Shown: positions 9,160 through 19,859, counted from the first letter of the stretch. The stretch is 50,526 nucleotides of DNA from Actinokineospora pegani (GCF_009745975.1 NZ_WHOL01000066.1:1-50526); one strand, 5' to 3'. Numbers and translations are program-made. The notes: a model not told the origin generated them from the letters alone.

Positions 9160-9245
9160 GTCAAGGAAGTTCCTCAGACCACCCGGTCTCTAACGGGTCC
9201 AATCGGCCCAACGCGCGCCTGCTCCCGGCATGTGGACACCCCGAC

Positions 9246-9276
9246 TTGCCCGCCGCGCCCCCGGACTGGTTACTGT
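9246..9276 (+). promoter_or_regulatory. Putative promoter of the leuA leader
   Basis: TTGCCC (9246-9251) and TACTGT (9271-9276) with a 19-nt spacer. The -10 hexamer ends 6 nt before the leader-peptide GTG, so the transcript may start on that GTG. Confidence 0.45.
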
Positions 9277-9282
9277 GGAGGC

Positions 9283-9324
9283 GTGGCGCGTGTCCTCCTG
9301 CTTCTCCGCCGCGACGAGGTCTGA
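9283..9324 (+). CDS. leuA leader peptide
   Basis: A 13-residue reading frame, MARVLLLLRRDEV, with four consecutive leucine codons (CTC CTG CTT CTC) and its stop codon 75 bp upstream of leuA. Its last five codons and stop lie in the left arm of a strong hairpin (9309-9346). This is the layout of a leucine attenuator: a ribosome stalled on Leu codons for lack of charged tRNA-Leu would leave a different RNA fold from one that runs to the stop. Leader peptides before leuA are known or predicted in other actinobacteria. GGAGG lies just before the GTG, which could serve as ribosome site, although the promoter geometry also allows a leaderless start. Confidence 0.72.
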   Translation: MARVLLLLRRDEV

Positions 9325-9346
9325 CCAGACCGGCTCCTCGTCGCGG
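9309..9346 (+). promoter_or_regulatory. leuA attenuator hairpin
   Basis: Perfect 11-bp stem CCGCGACGAGG (9309-9319) with CCTCGTCGCGG (9336-9346). The 16-nt loop contains part of a nested stem, GGTCTG/CAGACC (9318-9323 with 9326-9331), which competes with the outer one at its base. The left arm is the coding sequence for Arg-Asp-Glu of the leader peptide, so translation would melt it. No T-tract follows, so it may act on transcription by Rho or on translation rather than as a classical terminator. Confidence 0.68.
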
Positions 9347-9375
9347 AGGTCGGCATTGCCGCCGGTCGTCGATGA

Positions 9376-11181
<1,806 letters not shown>

Positions 11182-11190
11182 GCCACGGCT

Positions 11191-11221
11191 GCCGCCCCCG
11201 CCCGGTCCGGGCGGGGGCGGC
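11191..11221. terminator. Bidirectional terminator between leuA and tetR
   Basis: Perfect 15-bp G/C stem (11191-11205 with 11207-11221) around a single T, between two convergent genes: leuA ends 9 nt before it and the TetR gene ends 1 nt after it. Because of the one-base loop, the true RNA hairpin will open a few pairs at the tip. Confidence 0.85.
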
Positions 11222-11222
11222 G

Positions 11223-11921
11223 TCAGCCAGGCCGTGCGACGGGTTCCAGTCCGGCGCGGGCGAGGATCTGGGCCGCCAGGTGCTCCGGCAGCCCCACCAT
11301 CCGGATGTAGAGGGTGAACAGGTCGGCGCGCAGTCGCCGCTTGGCCTCGGCGGTGAGCACCACGACGTCCTCGACGGCCAGCAGGACCACCTCGTTGAAC
11401 GCCGCGACAAGTGCCTGCCACAGCTCCGGGCTCAACTGCTGGAGCTCGTCGACCTCGTCGACGTGCCCGGCGAGCATGGTCGCCCACCGCCGGTAGGTCT
11501 CCCGCCTGCGCTCGGCCCCGCTCTTGATGCGCAGGATCTCGGTCTCGAAGACCCTGGTCATCGCCGGGCTGAGGGTGACCGCGGCGTGGTAGACGTCGAC
11601 CGCCGCGACGACCCGGCCGATCCAGTCCGCACCGGACAGCCGACCGATCCGGTCGGAGAGCATCCCGCTGAGGATGCCGTAGGCGGTGAGGAAGCACTCC
11701 TCCTTGTCGGCGAAGTGCTCGTAGAACGTCCGCCGCGACACCTTGGCCCGCTGGACGACGTCGGCGAGCCGGGCGTCGTGGTACCCGGTCTCGGAGACCA
11801 CCTGCAGGATCGCCACCAGCAACCGCATGCGCTGGTTGTCCTGGGCCCCGGGCGCGCGCGGACCGGGACGCAGCGGAACCGCGTCCGCCGCCAGCAGGGC
11901 TTCGAACCTGACCTCGGTCAT
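11223..11921 (-). CDS. TetR-family transcriptional regulator
   Basis: A 232-residue repressor-type protein. The N-terminal helix-turn-helix is at about residues 33-75 with the family signature VSRRTFYEHFADKEECFLTAY. The C-terminal ligand-binding domain is all-helical and longer than minimal TetR proteins. It is downstream of the peptide importer operon on the same strand (85 bp apart) and may be its regulator, but the linkage is only positional. The ATG directly abuts a perfect inverted repeat (11922-11951) that is a good autoregulatory operator candidate; there is no separate Shine-Dalgarno, and a TAAGGT hexamer ends 6 nt before the ATG, consistent with a leaderless transcript. Confidence 0.9.
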   Translation of the reverse strand: MTEVRFEALLAADAVPLRPGPRAPGAQDNQRMRLLVAILQVVSETGYHDARLADVVQRAKVSRRTFYEHFADKEECFLTAYGILSGMLSDRIGRLSGADWIGRVVAAVDVYHAAVTLSPAMTRVFETEILRIKSGAERRRETYRRWATMLAGHVDEVDELQQLSPELWQALVAAFNEVVLLAVEDVVVLTAEAKRRLRADLFTLYIRMVGLPEHLAAQILARAGLEPVARPG

Positions 11922-11951
11922 CCCCGGACCTTACCGTCAGTAGGTCCGGGG
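11922..11951 (-). promoter_or_regulatory. Inverted repeat at the tetR start: operator or terminator
   Basis: Arms CCCCGGACCT (11922-11931) and AGGTCCGGGG (11942-11951) match perfectly with a 10-nt spacer. The repeat touches the tetR start codon and covers a possible -10 (TAAGGT, minus strand 11933-11928). It could be the TetR operator, or a hairpin ending the importer operon transcript that lies upstream on the same strand. Confidence 0.6.
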
Positions 11952-12006
11952 TGGTACGACTTCCACGAGCCCGCGCGGCCGCTACCGGACGTCCACGGGG
12001 AACCGG

Positions 12007-13062
12007 TCAGGCGGTCCCGGTGGGATTGGTGGTGACCTCGTCCTTGTTCTCCGGGAAGTGGCAGGCGGTCTGGTGGCCGGGGCCCACGGCGACCAGCGGG
12101 GGCTCCTCGGCGGCGCAGATCTCCTCCGCCTTCCAGCACCTGGTGCGGAAGCGGCAGCCCGACGGCGGGTTGACCGGGCTGGGCACGTCGCCCTGCAGGC
12201 GGATGCGCTCGCGCTTGTTCTTGCGGTTGGTGTCCGGGATGGGCACCGCCGAGAGCAGCGCCACCGTGTACGGGTGCGTCGGGCGCTCGTAGAGGGCGGT
12301 CCGGTCGGCGATCTCCATGATCTTGCCCAGGTACATCACCGCGACCCGGTCGGACACGTGCCGGACCACCGACAGGTCGTGCGCGATCATCACGTAGGTC
12401 AGGTCGAACTCGTCCTGCAGGTCCTCCATCAGGTTGACCACCTGGGCCTGCACCGACACGTCCAGCGCGGACACCGGCTCGTCGGCGACGATCACCTTGG
12501 GGCGCAGGGCCAGCGTGCGGGCGATGCCGATGCGCTGGCGCTGGCCACCGGAGAACTCGTGCGGGTAGCGGTTGTAGTGCTCGGGGTTGAGGCCGACGAG
12601 CTCCAACAGCTCCTGCACGGCCTTCTTCACCCCACCCGGCGGGTCGACGCCCTGGAGCTTCCACGGGGCGCCGACGATCGTGCCGACGGTGTGCCGGGGG
12701 TTCAGCGACGAGTACGGGTCCTGGAAGATCATCTGGATGTCGCGGCGCAGCGGGCGCATCTGCGAGACCGACAGGTGTGTGATGTCGCGGCCGTCCAGGG
12801 TGACCGTGCCCGCGGTGGGCTCCAGCAGGCGGGTCAGCAGGCGGCCGGTCGTCGTCTTGCCGCAGCCGGACTCGCCGACGAGCGAGAGCGTCTCTCCGCG
12901 CTTGACCGCGAAGGACAGGCCGTCGACGGCCTGCACGGCGCCGACCTTGCGGCGCAGCAGGCCGCGGCGGATCGGGAAGTGCATCTGCAGGCCGTCGGCG
13001 ACCAGGAGGTCGTCCCGGTCGGCGGCGGCGGGCTGCTCGGGTGTGGTGGGGGCTTCAGTCAC
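12007..13062 (-). CDS. Oligopeptide/dipeptide ABC transporter ATP-binding protein (OppF/DppF type)
   Basis: A 351-residue ATPase. Walker A is GESGCGKT (residues 63-70), the signature is [17 protein letters not shown], and Walker B is [16 protein letters not shown]. The C-terminal oligopeptide-transport extension ([16 protein letters not shown] with further Cys residues) is present, which in this family binds an iron-sulfur cluster. It powers import of peptides or related solutes together with the OppD-type ATPase encoded just upstream (9 bp gap). It is the last gene of the five-gene importer operon. Substrate class cannot be narrowed from the ATPase. Confidence 0.95.
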   Translation of the reverse strand: MTEAPTTPEQPAAADRDDLLVADGLQMHFPIRRGLLRRKVGAVQAVDGLSFAVKRGETLSLVGESGCGKTTTGRLLTRLLEPTAGTVTLDGRDITHLSVSQMRPLRRDIQMIFQDPYSSLNPRHTVGTIVGAPWKLQGVDPPGGVKKAVQELLELVGLNPEHYNRYPHEFSGGQRQRIGIARTLALRPKVIVADEPVSALDVSVQAQVVNLMEDLQDEFDLTYVMIAHDLSVVRHVSDRVAVMYLGKIMEIADRTALYERPTHPYTVALLSAVPIPDTNRKNKRERIRLQGDVPSPVNPPSGCRFRTRCWKAEEICAAEEPPLVAVGPGHQTACHFPENKDEVTTNPTGTA

Positions 13063-13071
13063 TGCGAGTCC

Positions 13072-14094
13072 TTACAGCTTCGGCCTGATCTCGGTTTCCC
13101 AGATGCGGGCGCGCTCCTCGGCGGGCAGGTGGCAGGCGATCGAGTGCCCGCCGCCGATGTCGCGGAACTCCGGCCGCCGCGTGGTGGACAGGTCGCCGTT
13201 GAGCTTGTCGTAGGCGCAGCGCGGGTTGAACGGGCAGCCGTCGGGGACGTTGATCAGGCTGGGCGGGCTGCCCGGGATCGGTTGCAGGCGCTCGCTGCGC
13301 TCGCGGTCCAGCCTCGGCATCGACCCGAGCAGGCCCCAGGTGTAGGGGTGCTGCGGGTTGTTGAAGATCGCCTCGGCCGAGCTGTGCTCCACCGCGCGGC
13401 CCGCGTACATGACCATGATGTCGTCGGCCAGCTCGGCGACCACGCCCAGGTCGTGGGTGATGATCACGACGGCGGAGTTGAACTCGCCCTGCAGGTCCAG
13501 GATCAGGTCGAGGATCTGGGCCTGCACGGTCACGTCGAGCGCGGTGGTCGGCTCGTCGGCGATGAGCAGGTCCGGGTCGCACGACAGCGCCATCGCGATC
13601 ATGGCGCGCTGGCGCATCCCGCCGGAGAACTGGTGCGGGTAGTCGTCCACCCGCGACTTCGGGTTCGGGATGCCGACCCGGGCGAGCATGTCGATGGCGT
13701 GCGCGCGGGCGGCGGACTTGGAGACGTCGTTGTGGACGCGGTAGGCCTCCACGATCTGGTTGCCCACGGTGTAGTAGGGGTGCATGGCCGACAGCGGGTC
13801 CTGGAAGATCATGGCCATCCGCTTGCCGCGCAGCCTGCGCACCGCGTCGGGGTCCATCGTGACCAGGTCCTGCCCGTCGAGCAGGATCTCGCCGCTGATC
13901 TTGGCCGAGCCGCGCTTGTGCAGGCCCATGACCGACAGGCTGGTCACGGACTTGCCGGAGCCGGACTCGCCCACGATGCCCAGCGTCTTGCCGCGCTCAA
14001 CGCTGAACGACAGGTCGTCGACGGACTTGACCACCCCGTCGTCGGTGGGGAAGTGCACCCGCAGGTTCTTCACTTCCAGGTAGGGAGAACTCAT
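13072..14094 (-). CDS. Oligopeptide/dipeptide ABC transporter ATP-binding protein (OppD/DppD type)
   Basis: A 340-residue ATPase, partner of the OppF-type subunit. Walker A is GESGSGKS, signature [16 protein letters not shown], Walker [17 protein letters not shown], and the C-terminal oligopeptide extension shows [16 protein letters not shown]. The start was set at the ATG that overlaps the permease stop codon by 4 nt (ATGA), which fits the family N-terminus [15 protein letters not shown]. The open frame continues far upstream, but that part is a shadow of the permease gene. Acts at the inner face of the membrane. Confidence 0.95.
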   Translation of the reverse strand: MSSPYLEVKNLRVHFPTDDGVVKSVDDLSFSVERGKTLGIVGESGSGKSVTSLSVMGLHKRGSAKISGEILLDGQDLVTMDPDAVRRLRGKRMAMIFQDPLSAMHPYYTVGNQIVEAYRVHNDVSKSAARAHAIDMLARVGIPNPKSRVDDYPHQFSGGMRQRAMIAMALSCDPDLLIADEPTTALDVTVQAQILDLILDLQGEFNSAVVIITHDLGVVAELADDIMVMYAGRAVEHSSAEAIFNNPQHPYTWGLLGSMPRLDRERSERLQPIPGSPPSLINVPDGCPFNPRCAYDKLNGDLSTTRRPEFRDIGGGHSIACHLPAEERARIWETEIRPKL

Positions 14095-15116
14095 GCGGCG
14101 CGCACCCTCGGGTCGACGACGGCGTAGAGGAGGTCGACGACCAGGTTCGCCAGCACGATGAACACGGCGGCCAGCAGCGTCACCCCCAGGACCTTCGGCA
14201 GGTCTTGGTTCTTGATGGCGTCGATGGCGTACTGGCCGAGGCCGTTGAGCGAGAACGCCGTCTCGGTCAGCACCGCCCCGCCGAGCAGCAGCCCCATGTC
14301 CAGGCCGAAGATCGTCAGGATCGGCGTCAGCGCCCCGCGCAGGCCGTGCTTGACCACGACCTTGCGCTCCACCAGGCCCTTGGCCCTGGCGGTGCGGATG
14401 AAGTCCTCGTTCATCGTGTCCAGCATCCCGGCCCTGGTCTGGCGGGCGTACTGGGCGGAGAACTGGAAGGCGAGGGTGATCCACGGCAGCAGCAGCGCGT
14501 ACGCCCAGTCGCCGACGCTCTCGGTGATCGGCACGTAGGAGCCGCCGGGGGCGGTCCAGCCGAGCTGGTAGCTGAAGAACGCCAGCCCGATCAGGCCGGT
14601 GAAGAAGATCGGCAGCGACACGCCCGCGAGCGCGACGCCCATCGAGAGGCGGTCCCAGATGGACCCCTTGCGCAGTGCCGACAGGGTGCCGACGGAGATG
14701 CCCGCGAGCACCCACAGCACCGCGGCGCCCAGGGCCAGCGACAGCGTGACCGGCATCCGGTCGAGCAGGTCGGGCAGCACGGGCTGGTTGGAGCGGAACG
14801 AGTAGCCCAGGCACGGGGCCGGGCAGGTCTCGGCGCTGGTCCCGAAGTTGTAGGTCTTGCCGACGAAGATGCCCTTGAGCCAGTCCCAGTACTGGACGTA
14901 GATCGGGTCGTAGAACCCGAGCCGCTGCGCGGTGAGCTGGACGGTCTCCGCGTTGGCGGTGCGCCCGACGTAGCGGGTCGCCAGCGTCTCCGGGGTGCCG
15001 CCGTTGAGCTTGGGCACCACGTAGAAGATGACAAAGGTGATCATGCTGACGATGAGCAGCAGGAAGACCGCGGCGAACAGCCGCCTGATGATGTAAGCGA
15101 TCACACTGACCGGCAC
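14091..15116 (-). CDS. Peptide-type ABC transporter permease (OppB/DppB type)
   Basis: A 341-residue inner-membrane permease with six or more spans. The N-terminus VIAYIIRRLFAAVFLLLIVS is typical of DppB proteins. The cytoplasmic EAA loop reads NEDFIRTARAKGLVERKV, which docks on the ATPases. An insert around residues 85-110 carries two cysteines (ETCPAPCLG) in the first periplasmic loop. The GTG start at 15116 has no good ribosome site; a GTG 12 nt downstream (VIAYIIRR) is an alternative. It follows the binding-protein gene after an intercistronic hairpin, and overlaps oppD by 4 nt. Confidence 0.93.
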   Translation of the reverse strand: MPVSVIAYIIRRLFAAVFLLLIVSMITFVIFYVVPKLNGGTPETLATRYVGRTANAETVQLTAQRLGFYDPIYVQYWDWLKGIFVGKTYNFGTSAETCPAPCLGYSFRSNQPVLPDLLDRMPVTLSLALGAAVLWVLAGISVGTLSALRKGSIWDRLSMGVALAGVSLPIFFTGLIGLAFFSYQLGWTAPGGSYVPITESVGDWAYALLLPWITLAFQFSAQYARQTRAGMLDTMNEDFIRTARAKGLVERKVVVKHGLRGALTPILTIFGLDMGLLLGGAVLTETAFSLNGLGQYAIDAIKNQDLPKVLGVTLLAAVFIVLANLVVDLLYAVVDPRVRAA

Positions 15117-15121
15117 CGGCC

Positions 15122-15150
15122 GCGGGCCGGGGAGGTCGTCCCCGGCCCGC
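15122..15150 (-). terminator. Intercistronic hairpin between binding protein and permease genes
   Basis: Perfect 11-bp stem GCGGGCCGGGG (15122-15132) with CCCCGGCCCGC (15140-15150), 7-nt loop. It sits directly after the substrate-binding protein gene inside the operon, where such hairpins commonly protect or partly terminate the transcript so the binding protein is made in excess over the permease. Confidence 0.7.
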
Positions 15151-15199
15151 CGCCTGCTGCCTTCACCTGCCTATCTGGTTCCGGCTGGGCTCGTCCGCG

Positions 15200-16948
15200 T
15201 CAGCCGCTGAGGCCGAGCGCGGTGTAGTCGTACATGCCGTAGGACTGGTTGACGAACACGTTCGTCAGACCCTTGCCGCGCAGCATCAGGAACTTGGCGT
15301 AGACGCCCGGCAGGATGACCGCCTGCTCCATGACCGCCTTGTCGATCTCGCCCCACGCCTGCTCGCGCTTGGCGTTGTCGGTCTCGGCGAAGGCGGCGTC
15401 GAGCATGCTGTCGATCTCCGGGAAGCGCACCGAGACGTTCGAGGAGCCGCCGTTCTCGCGGATCACCCGGCTGTCGACGATCTGCGACAGGAAGCCGAAG
15501 CCGTCGTTCCAGTCCGCGCCCCAGCTGTTGATGACCAGGCCGAGGTTGTTCTTGACGACGTAGCCCGGGTTGCCCGCGAACTGCGAGAAGTAGTCGCCCT
15601 GCGGGAACGCCTTGAGGGTCAGCTTGATGCCGACGCGCGCCAGGGACTGCTGCAGCGACTCGGCCGCCGCCTTCTCCTTGGGCCGCTCGGACCGGTAGGC
15701 GATGTTGGTCTCGAAGCCGTCGGGCTTGCCGCACGCGGCGAGGGCCTGCTTGGCCTTGTCCAGGTCGCCCTTGCTCTCCGGGCTCGCGTACAGGTCGAAC
15801 TTCTGGTAGCCCGGGATCTGCGGCGGCAGCACGGTGGAGGCGATGTCACCACCGGAGAACGGGCCGCCGTAGGCGTTCTGGTAGCTGGCGCGGTCGGCGG
15901 CGAACTCGATGGCCTTGCGGCAGTCGAGGTTGTCCAGCGGGGCCACCGTCGGCACGATGGAGGTGTAGTTCAACCGCGGGTTGCCCGGGTTGTCCGCCTG
16001 CGCCTTGAGGGCCGGGTCGCCGAGCACGCGGCTCAGCGACGCCTGCTGGATGCCGTTGCCGGTGACCTCGAGGTGCAGGTCGCCGGAGAGCAGCCGGTTG
16101 TCGACGTCGTTGGCCTCGACGCCCATCTCGACCTCGTACCGGTCCGGCAGCGCCTTGCGGTTCGGGTCGGTCGCGGCGTCCCACTGGTCGTTGCGGACCA
16201 GGGTGAAGCGCTTGTCGATCTCGTTGGTCTCGAACTTGTACGGACCGGTCGAGACGACCTTCTCCTTGTAGCGCTTGCCGGTGTCCTTGGCCTGCGGCAC
16301 CGGGGCGGTCTGGGAGAGCTGGGCGAAGTAGTCGAACCCGCCGAAGGCCTGCTTGAGGTGGAAGACCACGGTGCGGTCGTCCGGCGTGGTGATCGCCGAG
16401 CTGGTGTCGACGTCGGGCGTCTTGTACGGGCCCTTGTAGTCGGCGGGCAGGTCGAGGAACTGCTCGAAGTACGCCGGGCCGTTCGGGAACTCCTCCTTGT
16501 CGGTGGAGCGCAGCACCGCGTAGGCGACGTCCTTCGACGTGACCGGGGTGCCGTCCTCGAACTTCACGCCCTCGCGCAGCTTGTAGGTCCAGGTCTTGCC
16601 GCCGTCGCTGGGCTCGCCCAGCGACTCGGCCAGGTCGGGGACCAGCTCGGTGCTGCCGTCGCCGGGGGCGGGCTTGAACGTCACCAGCGCCCGGGAGTAC
16701 AGGCGGGCGAAGTTCCAGCTGTAGCCGTAGTAGGTCTCACCGGGGTCCAGGGAGTCCCAGGTGCCCGGGTTCGCGACCTTCAGCGTCCCGCCCTTGCGGT
16801 CCGAGGGGTTGAAGATCTGGCCCTTGTTGGCCGCGTCGAACTCCCCAGCGGCGTTGGAGCTGCTGCTGGACCCGCCGCCACAGGCGGACAGGACCATCGC
16901 GACGGCGGCGCCAGCGGCCACCGCCGTTACCACGCGCTTGCTTCTCAT
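15200..16948 (-). CDS. ABC transporter substrate-binding lipoprotein (SBP family 5, OppA/DppA type)
   Basis: A 582-residue extracytoplasmic lipoprotein. The signal peptide MRSKRVVTAVAAGAA ends in the lipobox VLSAC, followed by a Gly/Ser linker. The family-5 hallmark lies in the segment LAESLGEPSDGGKTWTYKLREG, followed by FEDGTPVTSKDVAYAV. It captures the solute and delivers it to the OppB/OppC permease pair. The ATG at 16948 was chosen because it gives a canonical signal peptide; the frame stays open 45 nt upstream. Second gene of the operon, with the intercistronic hairpin downstream. Size and position fit oligopeptide-binding proteins, but the ligand may also be a siderophore, nickel chelate or other compound. 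Confidence 0.95.
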   Translation of the reverse strand: MRSKRVVTAVAAGAAVAMVLSACGGGSSSSSNAAGEFDAANKGQIFNPSDRKGGTLKVANPGTWDSLDPGETYYGYSWNFARLYSRALVTFKPAPGDGSTELVPDLAESLGEPSDGGKTWTYKLREGVKFEDGTPVTSKDVAYAVLRSTDKEEFPNGPAYFEQFLDLPADYKGPYKTPDVDTSSAITTPDDRTVVFHLKQAFGGFDYFAQLSQTAPVPQAKDTGKRYKEKVVSTGPYKFETNEIDKRFTLVRNDQWDAATDPNRKALPDRYEVEMGVEANDVDNRLLSGDLHLEVTGNGIQQASLSRVLGDPALKAQADNPGNPRLNYTSIVPTVAPLDNLDCRKAIEFAADRASYQNAYGGPFSGGDIASTVLPPQIPGYQKFDLYASPESKGDLDKAKQALAACGKPDGFETNIAYRSERPKEKAAAESLQQSLARVGIKLTLKAFPQGDYFSQFAGNPGYVVKNNLGLVINSWGADWNDGFGFLSQIVDSRVIRENGGSSNVSVRFPEIDSMLDAAFAETDNAKREQAWGEIDKAVMEQAVILPGVYAKFLMLRGKGLTNVFVNQSYGMYDYTALGLSG

Positions 16949-16993
16949 GGTTGCTCTAGCACCCTTCTCTCCGGACACCGGTACTGCCACCAC

Positions 16994-17998
16994 CTATCGG
17001 GCGCGCGGGTCGAGCGCGTCGCGCAGGCCGTCGCCGAACAGGTTGAACGCGAGCACGGTCACGAAGATCGCCAGACCGGGCCAGATCATGAAGTGCGGGA
17101 TCGTGTAGTACGCCGCCGCCTCGGAGAGCATGCCGCCCCAGGTCGCGGTGGGGGCGTTGACGCCGACCCCGAGGAACGACAGCGCCGACTCGAACAGGAT
17201 GTTCGTGGGGATCAACAGCGTGGCGTAGACCAGGACCGGCGCCACCAGGTTCGGCAGCAGCTCCTTGAACAGGATGTGCGGCGAGCGGGCGCCGAGGCTG
17301 CGGCTGGCGTCGACGAACTCGCGCTCGCGCAGCGACAGGGTCTGCCCGCGCACGATGCGCCCCGCGTACGGCCAGTTGAAGAACCCGATGATGAAGATCA
17401 GCATGGCGATGCGCAGCGACTCGCCGCGCAGGCCGAACATCTCGTCCGGCACGGTGCCGACCAGCGCGATCGCGAAGACCAGCAGCGGGAAGGCGAGGAA
17501 GACGTCCATCGCCCGGCTGATCAGGGTGTCGACCCAGCCGCCGAAGTACCCGGCGGTGACGCCGAGGACGGTGCCGATGAACACCGACAGCAGCGTCGCC
17601 AGGAACGCGATCAGCAGCGAGATCCAGGCCCCGGAGAACACCCGGGCGGCGATGTCGCGGCCGTTGCCCGGCTCGACGCCCATGATGTGGTCCCAGCTCA
17701 TCCCGCCGAGGGCGCCCGTGGGGGCCAGCGTGCCGCCCGCGCGGTCGACCAGGTCCTCGTGGAACGTGTTGGGGTGCACCACGTCGAAGACGCGGTCGAG
17801 CAGCAGGCCCGCGACGGCGACGAGGACCAGCACCACGACGACGCCGCCCGCGACCATGGCGACCTTGTCGCGCTTGAGGCGCAGCCAGGCGATCTGGCCC
17901 AGCGAACGGCCCTCGATGGCCTTGGCCGACATCCCGTCGAGCGCTGCCTCCGGGCGGGCCTCGGCGGCCGAGCCCGAGGTGTCCGGCGGTGCGGTCAT
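16994..17998 (-). CDS. Peptide-type ABC transporter permease (OppC/DppC type)
   Basis: A 334-residue permease. The N-terminal cytoplasmic segment (SLGQIAWLRLKRDKVAMVAG) and first span match the OppC_N domain, and the EAA loop reads EREFVDASRSLGARSPHILF. It pairs with the OppB-type subunit. The ATG at 17998 (MTAPPDTSGSAAEARPEA) was chosen because upstream codons in the same frame read as Arg-rich non-coding sequence. It is the first gene of the operon; oppC leading and the binding protein between oppC and oppB is an unusual order compared with the common oppA-B-C-D-F. The stop is 45 bp before the lipoprotein ATG. Confidence 0.94.
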   Translation of the reverse strand: MTAPPDTSGSAAEARPEAALDGMSAKAIEGRSLGQIAWLRLKRDKVAMVAGGVVVVLVLVAVAGLLLDRVFDVVHPNTFHEDLVDRAGGTLAPTGALGGMSWDHIMGVEPGNGRDIAARVFSGAWISLLIAFLATLLSVFIGTVLGVTAGYFGGWVDTLISRAMDVFLAFPLLVFAIALVGTVPDEMFGLRGESLRIAMLIFIIGFFNWPYAGRIVRGQTLSLREREFVDASRSLGARSPHILFKELLPNLVAPVLVYATLLIPTNILFESALSFLGVGVNAPTATWGGMLSEAAAYYTIPHFMIWPGLAIFVTVLAFNLFGDGLRDALDPRAR

Positions 17999-18304
17999 AC
18001 CGCGAACCGCCCTCGCGGCGCCGCGCTCGGTCGAACACCACCGGGTCCGGCGGTCTCGCGACCGGGTCGCGCGGATCGCTGGTGAGCCATCACGCACTCC
18101 TCGTTTCCGCGGCGCCCCGGGTTTTGGTGGCGACGCCGTGTGGTGGCAGACCATATCCGCTTGTCTGGGGAACTATTAACCACCGCAGGTCACGATCCGA
18201 ACAACCATCGGCACGAAATTGAGCAGTTCGCACAGTGCCGGACACACAGGGTGAGATTTAGCCGAAAGTTGTTCGCTGAGCGGACGTTGCCACTCGTTTT
18301 CCGG
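17999..18304. other. 306-bp intergenic region upstream of the importer operon
   Basis: No convincing gene. The stretch is less GC-rich than its surroundings from about 18160 on. It must hold the importer promoter on the minus strand; TTGTTC and TTAATA about 19 nt apart near 18173-18204 are a weak candidate. The kinase gene ends at its right edge in the same direction, so this is also where that transcript would terminate; I see no strong hairpin. Confidence 0.5.
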
Positions 18305-18844
18305 TCAACTGGTAAAGACTGAGTCGGCCCGCTGTCGCGTTCCGTCGACCGCGAACCACCCGGTCTCGAACTGCTGCCACCGCCGGAAGTGCGTTTCGCT
18401 GGGCTGGCCGTCGCGGTCCAGCACCCGGCGCAGCCGCTCGGCCGGGTCGGGGGCCTCGCACCACACCAGGTGGGTCAGCAGCGCCGACACGGCGCGCCTG
18501 CCCGAGGAGACGCCCTCCAACACGAGCACGTCCGGCACCTCGACGACGACCTCGGGGCCGAGCACGGGCTCACCGCTGGTCCAGACCATGCGGCGGTAGC
18601 GGCCCGGCTCGCTGCGGCGCAGCGGGTCGAGCACGCCTGCGGCCACCCTGGGCCACCACGCCACCGGGTCGTCCCAGGTGGCGAAGTCGTCGGTGGAGAG
18701 CAGCCCGGCGCCCAGCGCACGCGCCAGCTCGCCCGCGAACGTGGTCTTGCCCGAGCCGGACGGGCCGTCGACGGCGACCAGCCGCACGCGTCCCAGCCGC
18801 GGCGGGGCGGCCAGGACGCGCGCGGCGATCTCCTCGGCGCTCAG
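18305..18844 (-). CDS. P-loop kinase, uridine kinase-like
   Basis: A small ATPase with Walker [18 protein letters not shown], the Asp-Asp motif [10 protein letters not shown] and a mobile-lid Arg segment ([14 protein letters not shown]), as in uridine kinase-like/AAA family proteins of actinobacteria. It probably phosphorylates a small molecule, but the substrate is unknown. It follows recR directly. No ATG, GTG or TTG is available at the expected N-terminus; a CTG at 18844 overlaps the recR stop as CTGA and gives a 179-residue protein with codon-biased, family-like sequence ([18 protein letters not shown]). The alternative is the GTG at 18787, giving 160 residues and an N-terminus only 7 residues before the P-loop. 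The start is therefore uncertain. Confidence 0.75.
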   Translation of the reverse strand: MSAEEIAARVLAAPPRLGRVRLVAVDGPSGSGKTTFAGELARALGAGLLSTDDFATWDDPVAWWPRVAAGVLDPLRRSEPGRYRRMVWTSGEPVLGPEVVVEVPDVLVLEGVSSGRRAVSALLTHLVWCEAPDPAERLRRVLDRDGQPSETHFRRWQQFETGWFAVDGTRQRADSVFTS

Positions 18845-19437
18845 ACCGAGCGTCGGCCGGACATCGCCCGGCCGAGGGTCAGCTCGTCGGCGAACTCCAG
18901 GTCGCCGCCCATCGGCAGGCCGGAGGCCAGCCGGGTGACGGTGAGCCCGGGGAAGTCGCGCAGCATCCGCACCAGGTAGGTGGCCGTGGCCTCCCCCTCG
19001 GTGTTGGGGTCCATCGCCAGGATCACCTCGGTGATCTCCTGGCCCCCGATGCGCGAGAGGAGCTGCCGGATGCGCAACTGCTCCGGGCCGATGCCCGACA
19101 ACGGGTCGAGCGCGCCGCCGAGCACGTGGTAGCGGCCCTTGAACTCGCGGGTGCGCTCGATGGCCAGGACGTCCTTGGGCTCCTCGACCACGCACACCGC
19201 CGTGAGGTCGCGCCGGGCGTCGCGGCAGATGCGGCAGGTCGCCTCCTCGGAGACGTTGCCGCAGACGTCGCAGAACACCACGCCCTCTTTGACCTTCTGC
19301 AGCGCGTCCTGCAACCGGCCCACGTCGGCGGGCTCGGCGGCGAGCAGGTGGAACGCGATGCGCTGGGCGCTCTTGGGCCCGACGCCGGGCAGCCTGCCCA
19401 GCTCGTCGATCAGGTCTTGGACCGGGCCCTCGTACAC
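18841..19437 (-). CDS. recR: Recombination mediator RecR
   Basis: A 198-residue DNA repair protein that acts with RecF/RecO to load RecA on gapped DNA. The order is N-terminal helix-hairpin-helix ([20 protein letters not shown]), a four-Cys zinc finger ([16 protein letters not shown]), a Toprim domain ([16 protein letters not shown]...[15 protein letters not shown]) and the C-terminal Walker-B-like region. Length is normal. The GTG start ([14 protein letters not shown]) is where the family begins. It lies 7 bp after ybaB on the same strand; ybaB-recR is a widespread pair. Confidence 0.98.
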   Translation of the reverse strand: MYEGPVQDLIDELGRLPGVGPKSAQRIAFHLLAAEPADVGRLQDALQKVKEGVVFCDVCGNVSEEATCRICRDARRDLTAVCVVEEPKDVLAIERTREFKGRYHVLGGALDPLSGIGPEQLRIRQLLSRIGGQEITEVILAMDPNTEGEATATYLVRMLRDFPGLTVTRLASGLPMGGDLEFADELTLGRAMSGRRSV

Positions 19438-19444
19438 CCGGGCC

Positions 19445-19786
19445 TCACATGCCGGGCAGGCCGAGCCCGCCCAGCCCCAGGCCGCTGGTCAGCTCCGCGC
19501 GCTTGCTCTCAGCGTGCTCGGTCACCTTGGCGCTCGCGTCGCGCACCGCGGCGACGATGAGGTCCGAGAGCAGCTCGGCCTCCTCGGGGTCGATGACCTT
19601 CGGGTCGATGGCCAGGTTCTTGAGCTCGCCGGACCCGGCCACGGTGGCCACGACGGCCCCGCCGCCCGCCGTGCCGGTGAACTCGGCCTCCTCGATCTCG
19701 CGCTGGGTGGTCTCCGCCTGCTCCTGCAACTTGCCCAACTGGGCGAGCATGGCCTGCATGTCGGGTGCGCCGCCTCCGGGAAACAC
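19445..19786 (-). CDS. YbaB/EbfC family nucleoid-associated protein
   Basis: A 113-residue DNA-binding protein: Gln-rich helical N-terminus ([19 protein letters not shown]), a central strand segment ([26 protein letters not shown]) and a C-terminal helix ([20 protein letters not shown]), followed by a glycine-rich tail. YbaB dimers bind DNA with little sequence preference and are usually coupled with recR and dnaX. Here dnaX is 2.4 kb away on the far side of three other genes. The GTG start at 19786 has GAGAGGGGG upstream. It is divergent from the amidase gene. Confidence 0.95.
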   Translation of the reverse strand: MFPGGGAPDMQAMLAQLGKLQEQAETTQREIEEAEFTGTAGGGAVVATVAGSGELKNLAIDPKVIDPEEAELLSDLIVAAVRDASAKVTEHAESKRAELTSGLGLGGLGLPGM

Positions 19787-19859
19787 CGCGGCCCCCTCTC
19801 GTCATCGGTGGAAGTCGACCGCCAGTCTAGGCCGAGTCGCACGTGGCAGGCTGAGCGGC

